Assembly (NCBI GenBank): GCA_027033555.1
Contig: JALVLE010000372.1
Coordinates: 1-7,483, forward strand
Origin: Caldifarciminota bacterium
GTDB taxonomy: Bacteria; Hydrothermota; Hydrothermia; UBA1063; CAJXJZ01
DNA length: 7,483 nucleotides
Direction of reading: 5' to 3'
In this document: positions 1 through 5,866 of the stretch, piece by piece
How the letters are laid out: every line of letters starts with the position of its first letter
How positions within the stretch are numbered: position 1 is the stretch's first letter
The notes under the pieces: model-generated
What the model saw: only the letters and a program-made list of their open reading frames with translations
Databases searched by the model: none
What the model was told of the DNA's origin: nothing
Program-made: the position numbers and the translations under genes

Positions 1-989
1 AGATTATTTCCAAAAAGACGCCATATGAAAGGTTTTTATACGTTTTACTTCAAGTGTATGCATTACAAGAGAAGGAGGAGTATAAAAGGGCGGCTTTGAC
101 GATAAAAAACGTGGCGCCATTAATAGAGGATATTGAAAACCCGCGTAGAAAATCCGATGCTCTTTATGAAGTTGCGAAGGTATTGATTAAAAGCGTAGAA
201 TTTGTTGAAGCTTTATATTTTCTTGAGAAGGCCTATGAAATAGAAAAAGAGGTGGGAAGCAAAAAAAGTGTGGCCAGACTTGGCGAGGATATTGCATGGG
301 TTGCGTATCTTATTGGTGACCATGCCAAGGCGGAGTTGTTTTTTAAAAGTACCTGGCAATTTTCAAAGGTAATGAGAAACTACTTTTCCATGATTATGTC
401 CATGTTTGGACTTGCTCTTATAAATGCTGAGGTTGTGGATGTGGAAGAAGGAAAACGTTTTGTGGAGAGAATTATAAGGATTGCAGAGGAAGAGGCCAGT
501 GAGTTCGTTGATTTTGCAAATCTCCTCAGGGAATGTTTTGATATAAATTATGTTAAACCTGATTTAAAACCTAAATTAAAAGAAATAAAAAATGAAAGGT
601 GGAAACCTTTATTGACTATGTTACATCTTATAAGGCTGAGAAATCTGAACAGATTTAAAACCATGTTAAAAGAGTTTCAGGTACTTGATGCTGAATTGAA
701 GGGCAAGAAAGATATACTGGATTATGTTCCGTTTTATATCATTTATTACAAACTAAAGGTGATGGTGGAGGCAGCCAAAGGGGATAAAAGGCATATAACG
801 AGGGTATATAATAAAGTAATTAAGTCCATTCCGGAAGATACAAAAATCAGGGCCATGTTTTTGAGAGATTATGCAAAGGTGTTAAGATGTAGAGGGGATA
901 AGAAAAAGGCGGAAAAGATAATGAAAGAGGCCACGCGAATTATGAAAATCCTTGAAATAAATCCTGAGTTGCCTCTTTATCATATTTGA
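1..989 (+). CDS. TPR-like helical-repeat protein, 5' end cut off by the window
   Basis: The reading frame is open from the first complete codon at base 3 to the TGA at 987-989, giving 328 visible residues. The earliest start-like codon is GTG at 54, but it has no Shine-Dalgarno sequence, and the residues before it (about IISKKTPYERFLYVLLQ) continue the same helical character, so the true start probably lies upstream. The protein is almost entirely amphipathic helix. Two stretches look like TPR units: around visible residues 65-117 (ALYFLEKAYEIEKEVG, then AYLIGDHAKAELFF) and near the C terminus (DYAKVLRCRGDKKKAEKIM). There is no membrane segment or catalytic motif in the visible part. TPR arrays usually act as protein-binding scaffolds, and the partner cannot be told from this sequence. 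It ends 7 bases before miaB and is probably co-transcribed with it. I do not recognise a specific family. Confidence 0.75.
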   Translation, partial: IISKKTPYERFLYVLLQVYALQEKEEYKRAALTIKNVAPLIEDIENPRRKSDALYEVAKVLIKSVEFVEALYFLEKAYEIEKEVGSKKSVARLGEDIAWVAYLIGDHAKAELFFKSTWQFSKVMRNYFSMIMSMFGLALINAEVVDVEEGKRFVERIIRIAEEEASEFVDFANLLRECFDINYVKPDLKPKLKEIKNERWKPLLTMLHLIRLRNLNRFKTMLKEFQVLDAELKGKKDILDYVPFYIIYYKLKVMVEAAKGDKRHITRVYNKVIKSIPEDTKIRAMFLRDYAKVLRCRGDKKKAEKIMKEATRIMKILEINPELPLYHI

Positions 990-996
990 TTACCTT

Positions 997-2262
997 ATGA
1001 AAAGTTTCCACATAATCACATTTGGTTGTCAGATGAATGAATATGATTCGGGTGTAATGAAAGAGATGCTGGTAAAAAATGGTTTTGTATATACTGATAA
1101 CCCAGAAATCGCAGATATAGTGATTGTTAACGGTTGTGTTGTAAGAGAAAAACCGGAAAAAAAGGCAATTGAAACGTTAAGATACTTTAAAGAAAAAGGG
1201 AAATTCACTGTAGCTGCAGGTTGTGTGGCCCAGAAAGATAAACAAAATCTAAAGGATGTTGCAGATGTCGTAATTGGTCCCATGGAGTATGATATACTCC
1301 TGGACGTGATGGGAAAGGGAGGAATTTACACAGATTTTGCAGATTACAGGGATCGTTTTTATAAGTATGCCCAAAATAGAAAAGACATATCTTTCAGCGA
1401 ATATGTTACTATTATGACAGGGTGTGATAATTTTTGTTCTTACTGCGTTGTCCCGTTTACCCGTGGAAGGGAAAAATCCAGAAGCATAGATGACATTTTA
1501 GCTGAAGTTGAGCATCTTGTGAGGATGGGTGTAAAGGAAATAACACTCATCGGACAGAATGTAAATTCATATTTTTATGAAGGGTTTGAGTTCAAAGATT
1601 TACTGGAAAAAGTAGCTCTTATAGGTCCTCCGCGAATAAGATTTACTACTTCTCATCCAAGAGATATATCCATTGCAGTGTTTGATGTTATAAAAAGATA
1701 TAGCAACATCATGCCATGGTTGCATCTTCCGCTTCAAACAGGCTCCACAAGGCTGTTAAAAGAGATGAAAAGAGGATACACAAAAGAAGAATTTGTTTAT
1801 ATAACCAGACTTGCCAGAAAAATTGTGCCAGGCATGACCATTTCTACAGACATTATGGTGGCGTATCCTTCTGAAACGGAAGAGGATTTTGAACAAACCA
1901 TTGAGGTAGTTAAGGAAATAGAATTTGATTACGCCTATATGTTTATTTATTCTCCGAGAAAACCCTCCTCAGCTTTTTATAGGTACAAAAAAACTCTCCC
2001 AAGGGATGTTGCAGTAAAAAGACACAGAAAGCTTGTGGATACTGTCCAGGAAATTGTGATAAAGAAAAGGCGCAAAATGATTGGAAAAAGATATACCCTT
2101 TTGATAGATGGACATTCTAAGAAAGATCCCAATGTCTCCAGGGGGAAAACAGAGGGCAATATAACAGTTGTTGTGAACAAAAAGCTACCTGCAGGTACTT
2201 TTGTTGATGTTGTAATCACAGATGTAAAAGGTGTCACTCCTTTTGGGAACATAATTTCATAA
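997..2262 (+). CDS. miaB: tRNA-2-methylthio-N6-dimethylallyladenosine synthase MiaB
   Basis: A 421-residue radical-SAM methylthiotransferase that adds the 2-methylthio group to i6A37 of tRNAs reading UNN codons. The three-domain layout is clear. The N-terminal UPF0004 domain has the three auxiliary-cluster cysteines at C11 (TFGCQMN), C47 (NGCVVREK) and C76 (AAGCVAQ). The radical-SAM core has CxxxCxxC at C143, C147 and C150. A C-terminal TRAM RNA-binding domain covers about residues 360-421. TRGREKSR right after the SAM cysteines and GQNVNSY in the core point to MiaB rather than MtaB or RimO. Length is normal for the family (about 440). One oddity is NGC where NTC is usual around the second cysteine. 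The ATG at 997 is chosen because the family N terminus begins just before the C11 motif. No good Shine-Dalgarno precedes it, so translation may be coupled to the upstream gene 7 bases away. Confidence 0.96.
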   Translation: MKSFHIITFGCQMNEYDSGVMKEMLVKNGFVYTDNPEIADIVIVNGCVVREKPEKKAIETLRYFKEKGKFTVAAGCVAQKDKQNLKDVADVVIGPMEYDILLDVMGKGGIYTDFADYRDRFYKYAQNRKDISFSEYVTIMTGCDNFCSYCVVPFTRGREKSRSIDDILAEVEHLVRMGVKEITLIGQNVNSYFYEGFEFKDLLEKVALIGPPRIRFTTSHPRDISIAVFDVIKRYSNIMPWLHLPLQTGSTRLLKEMKRGYTKEEFVYITRLARKIVPGMTISTDIMVAYPSETEEDFEQTIEVVKEIEFDYAYMFIYSPRKPSSAFYRYKKTLPRDVAVKRHRKLVDTVQEIVIKKRRKMIGKRYTLLIDGHSKKDPNVSRGKTEGNITVVVNKKLPAGTFVDVVITDVKGVTPFGNIIS

Positions 2263-2272
2263 ATGAAATTCC

Positions 2273-2291
2273 AAAAAGCCCCCTGCTTTTT
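2273..2291 (+). terminator. weak terminator-like hairpin after miaB
   Basis: A perfect inverted repeat AAAAAGC / GCTTTTT (2273-2279 and 2285-2291) with a 5-base CCCCT loop lies 11 bases after the miaB stop. The 3' arm supplies the U-run. The stem has only two G-C pairs, so it is weak by the standards of intrinsic terminators, but its position at the end of the first gene group fits. Because the arms are A-run and T-run, it could also act on the other strand. Confidence 0.35.
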
Positions 2292-2342
2292 CCGTTGAGT
2301 CAGCGTCTTGCCCTGTGTTTTTTACACCCCATATAGCAGATT

Positions 2343-2355
2343 CAAAGGAGCTTTG
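2343..2355. promoter_or_regulatory. small palindrome CAAAG-GAG-CTTTG in the intergenic region
   Basis: Two perfect 5-base arms around a 3-base GAG centre lie between the end of miaB and the TATAAT hexamer, immediately upstream of TTGACC at 2359. It could be an operator or a small RNA hairpin, or chance in AT-rich DNA. Only its position favours function. Confidence 0.2.
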
Positions 2356-2358
2356 TTC

Positions 2359-2392
2359 TTGACCAAACGGGAATAATCATACAAACTATAAT
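2359..2392 (+). promoter_or_regulatory. possible sigma-70-type promoter for the downstream gene run
   Basis: A perfect -10 hexamer TATAAT sits at 2387-2392, 20 bases before the ATG at 2413, in an AT-rich stretch. The best -35 match, TTGACC at 2359-2364, is 22 bases away, longer than the usual 16-18, and no better -35 is found at the normal spacing. Any transcript would have a very short leader. The start of a new gene group after a hairpin makes a promoter here plausible, but the exact elements are uncertain. Confidence 0.35.
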
Positions 2393-2400
2393 AAAATAAA

Positions 2401-2407
2401 AAGGAGG
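2401..2407 (+). promoter_or_regulatory. strong Shine-Dalgarno site for the DUF355 gene
   Basis: AAGGAGG ends 5 bases before the ATG at 2413. It is an ideal match to the 16S rRNA 3' end and fixes the start of the first gene of the second group. Confidence 0.8.
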
Positions 2408-2412
2408 AAGTT

Positions 2413-2895
2413 ATGGAAATAAAGGTGGTTGAGATAGAAAAAGAGCCTGAACATAATGTAATTATAGGCCAGAGTCATTTTATCAAGACAGTGGAGGACA
2501 TACACGAAGCGCTTGTTACCACTGTGCCTGGAATAAAGTTTGGCCTTGCTTTCTGTGAAGCTTCTGGTCCCCGTTTGATAAGACATACAGGGACTGATAA
2601 AGCCCTTGAAGAGCTTGCTATAAAAAATGCGGAGGCTATTGGCGCAGGACACGTTTTTGTGTTGATTCTGCAAAATGCTTATCCCATTAATATCCTTAAG
2701 AAATTAAAAGATGTTGATGAGGTTGTCAACATTTACGCAGCAAGTGCCAATAAAATGCAGGTTATAGTTGGTGAAACACAACTTGGGCGAGCAGTTTTGG
2801 GGGTTGTTGATGGTGAGCCTCCTCTGGGAGTGGAACAGGAGGAGGATATTAGGAAAAGACGTGAATTTTTGAGGAAAATAGGTTATAAGTTTTGA
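2413..2895 (+). CDS. adenosine-specific kinase, DUF355 / COG1839 family
   Basis: A 160-residue soluble protein that matches the DUF355 family over its full length. The family is named adenosine-specific kinase from an archaeal member reported to phosphorylate adenosine and is unrelated to ribokinase-type adenosine kinases. Visible family motifs are GQSHFIKTVEDIHEA (19-33), KFGLAFCEASGPRLIR (42-57), GAGHVFVLIL (77-86) and NIYAASANKMQVIVGET (106-122), followed by GRAVLGVVDG. There is no signal peptide or membrane segment. The start is set by a strong Shine-Dalgarno at 2401-2407. It opens the six-gene run and ends 4 bases before the transglycosylase gene. The physiological role, probably nucleoside salvage, is known only by family name. 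The family is commoner in archaea than in bacteria, so transfer is possible. Confidence 0.9.
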   Translation: MEIKVVEIEKEPEHNVIIGQSHFIKTVEDIHEALVTTVPGIKFGLAFCEASGPRLIRHTGTDKALEELAIKNAEAIGAGHVFVLILQNAYPINILKKLKDVDEVVNIYAASANKMQVIVGETQLGRAVLGVVDGEPPLGVEQEEDIRKRREFLRKIGYKF

Positions 2896-2899
2896 TTTT

Positions 2900-4648
2900 A
2901 TGAGAAAAGTCATTTTCATAACCTTTATTTTTCTTTCATCCTGTGCCCATTTTATTGGCCCCAGGGAGCTCTATTACACGATAATGCCGCTTAAAAAACC
3001 AGAGGCACCACACTATTACCTGGAAGACCTGTATGATGGACTGTTTACTGGCTATGATTATGTAAAAAATGAATTTGCGCCTGAATATGTGGACTCCGTC
3101 TATGTAATGATTGAAGAGCAATACAGGAAGGAGCTTCTGGAACTGGGTCTGCCTGAGGATGCATACCAGAGAAGAGAGGTAATTAAATGGGCTTTATATT
3201 TTGCACGTCACGCAAATGCAAAAATTAATGCAAGGCTCAAGCGAGGGGCCCCCTATCTACCGTATATTAAAAGGAGGCTAAAAGAAGAGGGGATGCCTGA
3301 GGCGTTAGCTTATCTTCCCATCATAGAGAGCGCCTTTCGCCACAATGCGCTTTCCCGCATGAGAGCGCGAGGAATATGGCAATTTATGAGGAGCACAGCG
3401 AGAAAGTACGGATTGAGGGTGGACTGGTGGATGGACGAGAGGCTTGATCCATACAAATCAACAGATGCTGCCTTGCGATACCTCAAAGACCTTTACAATA
3501 TGTTTGGTAGTTGGGATCTTGCTCTTGCAGCCTATAATGCTGGGGAGGGAAGAGTGCTAAGGGCGTTAAGACGATCAGGGGGAGAAGATTTTTTTGACCT
3601 CAAGCGGTATCTTAAAAGAGAAACAAGAGAATATGTACCCAAATTCCTCGCGCTTGTACTTGTCATAAATAACCCTGAAAAATTTGGGACGAACATTATT
3701 ATGCCTGAAGAGAAAGAAGTAGAGTTTGACACAGTGATAGTTCCAAGACAGGTAAATATATCATTGCTTGCTAAGTGGGCGGGAATAAGTGAAAAAGAGT
3801 TCAGAAGGTTGAATCCCTCATTTTTGAGGTGGGCTACTCCTCCGTATCTCAGGAATTTTCCTGTTAGAATTCCAAAAGGCAGAAAAAATCTGTTTTATGC
3901 ACGCATGAGGGCTACTCCCAGAAGTAAATGGTACAAAGCCCTTGCCCACAGGGTAAGGAGAGGGGAGAGTTTGTGGCTTATTGCAAGAAGATATGGGGTA
4001 AGTGTATATGCGCTTAAAAAAGCCAACAGAATACGAAATGCGAGGTATTTACGACCAGGGCAGATACTTGTTATTCCTGTGGGACCTGGGTTAGGAAAAA
4101 GATATGCAAAAAGGAGTGGAAAAATCATAAAAAGTGGAAGTGGGTATCATAGAGTAAAAGAGGGTGAAACACTCTGGAGTATTGCAAAAACCTATGGAGT
4201 TTCGGTAAAAGCGCTTAAAAGGGTAAATAATCTGAAGACATCAAGAATAAAGCCCGGTGATATTTTAAAAATACCAAAACGCAGTGGCACAACAGAAAAA
4301 AGCAGGTTTGCACATGGTTTCCGTTATCACAAAGTGAAAAAAGGTGAAACTCTGTGGAGCATTGCCAGGAAGTATGGTGTTAGTGTAAATACCATCAAAA
4401 AGCTAAATCATCTTAGAACTTCCAGGATAAAGAATGGGGAACTTTTAAGACTTCCGCTGAAAAATTATGTACATGTGAAAAGAAACAAAGCCCGAGGGGT
4501 AAAATATTATACCGTTAAGAGAGGTGACACACTCTGGAAGATTGCGAGAGAAACAGGTGTGTCCATTGAAAAAATCAAAAAGATAAACGGACTTGTGAGT
4601 TCAAATATAAGGCCTGGTCAGGTGTTAAAAATACCCAAGGAAAGTTAA
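2900..4648 (+). CDS. membrane-bound lytic murein transglycosylase, MltD-like lipoprotein with four LysM domains
   Basis: A 582-residue exported peptidoglycan lytic transglycosylase that would cleave the MurNAc-GlcNAc bond with formation of 1,6-anhydro-MurNAc. The N terminus is a short lipoprotein signal: basic MRK, a hydrophobic run, and lipobox LSSC with lipidated C15. Ala at position +2 lacks the inner-membrane-retention Asp, so outer-membrane placement is likely in a diderm. The SLT domain spans about 118-225, with catalytic Glu E143 in PIIESAF, then [15 protein letters not shown] (158-172) and [12 protein letters not shown] (208-219). An MltD-type linker (about 260-345, with [14 protein letters not shown]) precedes four LysM domains at about 349-393, 416-459, 476-519 and 536-579, joined by Lys/Arg-rich linkers. 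The lipobox position fixes the ATG at 2900, although no good Shine-Dalgarno is present, so coupling to the DUF355 gene is likely. It is longer than E. coli MltD (about 450) because of the extra LysM units. Confidence 0.93.
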   Translation: MRKVIFITFIFLSSCAHFIGPRELYYTIMPLKKPEAPHYYLEDLYDGLFTGYDYVKNEFAPEYVDSVYVMIEEQYRKELLELGLPEDAYQRREVIKWALYFARHANAKINARLKRGAPYLPYIKRRLKEEGMPEALAYLPIIESAFRHNALSRMRARGIWQFMRSTARKYGLRVDWWMDERLDPYKSTDAALRYLKDLYNMFGSWDLALAAYNAGEGRVLRALRRSGGEDFFDLKRYLKRETREYVPKFLALVLVINNPEKFGTNIIMPEEKEVEFDTVIVPRQVNISLLAKWAGISEKEFRRLNPSFLRWATPPYLRNFPVRIPKGRKNLFYARMRATPRSKWYKALAHRVRRGESLWLIARRYGVSVYALKKANRIRNARYLRPGQILVIPVGPGLGKRYAKRSGKIIKSGSGYHRVKEGETLWSIAKTYGVSVKALKRVNNLKTSRIKPGDILKIPKRSGTTEKSRFAHGFRYHKVKKGETLWSIARKYGVSVNTIKKLNHLRTSRIKNGELLRLPLKNYVHVKRNKARGVKYYTVKRGDTLWKIARETGVSIEKIKKINGLVSSNIRPGQVLKIPKES

Positions 4649-5316
4649 TGGACAGAGGCACTTTAGAAAAAGTTCTCAATATCCTCAAAAAGGAATACAA
4701 AAATTGGAATGCGCCGGTGGTTACCCTTATCAAAGAAAGAACCAATGATCCATACAGGATTCTGATTTCAACTATCTTGAGCCTTAGAACACAGGATAAA
4801 ACAACGCATAAAGCAGCCGAAAGGCTTTTTAAGGTGGCAGATACACCTGAAAAGATGGTTAAATTAACAGAAAAAGAGATAGAAAAATTGATTTATCCTG
4901 TAGGTTTCTACAGGACAAAAGCAAAGAATATAAAAAAGATTTCTCAGATTTTACTTGAGAGATACGGTGGAAAGGTCCCCGACGATCTTGATGAACTTTT
5001 GAAATTACCGGGAGTGGGTAGGAAAACCGCAAATCTCGTTATCACTCTTGGTTATGGTAAGTTGGGCATTTGCGTTGACACCCATGTTCACAGAATTTCA
5101 AATCGTCTGGGAATAGTAAAAACAAAGACACCTTTTGAAACAGAGATGGAGCTCAGAAAAACTTTGCCTCAAAAGTGGTGGATTGAGTATAATGATATGC
5201 TTGTATCTTTGGGTCAGACCATTTGCAGACCCATTAACCCAAAGTGTGATATATGTCCTCTAAAGGAATTTTGCCCCAAAATAGGGGTTAAAAAGAAAGA
5301 AAAAAGTGCTGTTTGA
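4648..5316 (+). CDS. nth: endonuclease III, DNA N-glycosylase/AP lyase
   Basis: A 222-residue bifunctional base-excision-repair enzyme that removes oxidised pyrimidines and cleaves the abasic site. The helix-hairpin-helix [10 protein letters not shown] (120-129) includes the Schiff-base lysine K126. The catalytic aspartate is D144 in ICVDTHVHR. The C-terminal 4Fe-4S loop has the exact C-x6-C-x2-C-x5-C spacing at C193, C200, C203 and C209. Length is normal for the family (E. coli 211). The segment LSLRTQD (45-51) replaces the E. coli-type LSAQATD and resembles archaeal or thermophile Nth proteins, so specificity may differ in detail. The ATG shares one base with the TAA of the transglycosylase gene, and AAGGA at 4637-4641 inside that gene's end provides a Shine-Dalgarno 6 bases upstream. 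Co-translation is therefore likely. It is functionally unrelated to its neighbours. Confidence 0.95.
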   Translation: MDRGTLEKVLNILKKEYKNWNAPVVTLIKERTNDPYRILISTILSLRTQDKTTHKAAERLFKVADTPEKMVKLTEKEIEKLIYPVGFYRTKAKNIKKISQILLERYGGKVPDDLDELLKLPGVGRKTANLVITLGYGKLGICVDTHVHRISNRLGIVKTKTPFETEMELRKTLPQKWWIEYNDMLVSLGQTICRPINPKCDICPLKEFCPKIGVKKKEKSAV

Positions 5317-5348
5317 GCTTTGTAGGTTTAGATGATGGATTTTAAAAC

Positions 5349-5357
5349 AAGGAGAGG
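5349..5357 (+). promoter_or_regulatory. Shine-Dalgarno site that sets the LeuD start at 5362
   Basis: AAGGAGAGG lies just before the ATG at 5362 (7 bases from the end of AAGGAG). The in-frame ATGs at 5332 and 5335 have no such site, and the ten residues they would add (MMDFKTRRGV) do not belong to the family. The downstream start is therefore preferred. Confidence 0.8.
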
Positions 5358-5361
5358 TGTG

Positions 5362-5865
5362 ATGGAGAAAATTATAAAGAGCAGGGTGATAAAATACGGT
5401 GATAATGTTAATACTGATGTGATTTTCCCTGGTAGATATACCTATGCTCTCATGGAGCCTGAGGAGATGGCAAAACATGCCATGGAAGACCTTGATCCTG
5501 ATTTTCAAAACAAGGTGAAAGAAAGACACATAATAGTTGCTGGCAAGAATTTTGGCATGGGATCTTCAAGGGAGCAGGCGGTCACTTCACTTGTATATGC
5601 AGGGATAAAAGCAGTTATAGCAAAATCCTTTGCAAGAATATATTTCAGGAATGCTATTAATAACGGACTTTTAGTTATTGAGCACAGGGAAGCAGCTGAG
5701 TTTATTGAAGACAACGATGAGGTTGAAATAGATACGGAAAAAAATGAGATAAGAGTTAAAGGAAGAGTTTTTACCTTCCCCCCATTGCCGCAGGAGGTTT
5801 TAAAAATCGTTGAAGCTGGAGGACTTATCAATTATGTAAAGGCAAAACTTGAAAAGGAGGGATAA
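5362..5865 (+). CDS. leuD: LeuD-type small subunit of 3-isopropylmalate/homoaconitate-family dehydratase
   Basis: A 167-residue swivel-domain subunit that pairs with an aconitase-type large subunit to isomerise a hydroxy-acid (default: 2- to 3-isopropylmalate). The short length and the start KSRVIKYGDNVNTDVIFPGR match the archaeal-type LeuD/HacB group of about 165 residues, not the ~200-residue E. coli LeuD. Family motifs are GKNFGMGSSREQA (61-73), AVIAKSFARIYFRNAINNG (84-102) and the C-terminal EAGGLINYVK (151-160). Two features are odd. The substrate-loop region after GR reads YTYALMEPEEM, about one residue longer than YLVY- or YLRT-type loops. The usual FGCGSSRE is FGMGSSRE, and Gln after SRE is more like homoaconitase-type than LeuD-type proteins. 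The stop is one base before the dehydrogenase ATG, so the two are tightly coupled. The family is certain, the substrate is not. Confidence 0.88.
   Translation: MEKIIKSRVIKYGDNVNTDVIFPGRYTYALMEPEEMAKHAMEDLDPDFQNKVKERHIIVAGKNFGMGSSREQAVTSLVYAGIKAVIAKSFARIYFRNAINNGLLVIEHREAAEFIEDNDEVEIDTEKNEIRVKGRVFTFPPLPQEVLKIVEAGGLINYVKAKLEKEG
5854..5860 (+). promoter_or_regulatory. Shine-Dalgarno site that sets the dehydrogenase start at 5867
   Basis: AAGGAGG ends 6 bases before the ATG at 5867 and lies inside the last codons of the LeuD gene. The upstream in-frame TTG at 5849 is rejected: it would place this site inside the coding region and add six residues (MKRRDK) before the family-typical MAKYKIAVLPGDGIG. 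Confidence 0.85.
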
Positions 5866-5866
5866 A

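Noticed and set aside
54..56. GTG as the start of the first gene
   Set aside because: No Shine-Dalgarno sequence precedes it, and the frame stays open with matching helical composition to the window edge, so the gene most likely begins upstream.
2359..2376. Micro-ORF TTG ACC AAA CGG GAA TAA after AAAGGAG, a possible leader peptide
   Set aside because: Only five codons with a TTG start and no regulatory codon run; it also overlaps the possible -35 region. It cannot be told from chance.
2386..2673. 95-residue reverse-strand reading frame across the intergenic region and DUF355
   Set aside because: Lies antisense to a well-supported gene, has no recognisable motif and no ribosome-binding site; its composition is that of a shadow frame.
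5332..5337. Tandem ATGs as the start of the LeuD-type gene
   Set aside because: No ribosome-binding site, and the extra ten residues are not family-like; the ATG at 5362 has AAGGAGAGG just upstream.
5505..5831. 108-residue reverse-strand reading frame within the LeuD-type gene
   Set aside because: Fully antisense to a conserved gene, low-complexity Ser/Leu/Phe-rich sequence as expected of a shadow frame.
5849..5851. TTG as the start of the dehydrogenase
   Set aside because: The strong AAGGAGG would fall inside the gene; the ATG at 5867 gives the correct spacing and family N terminus.
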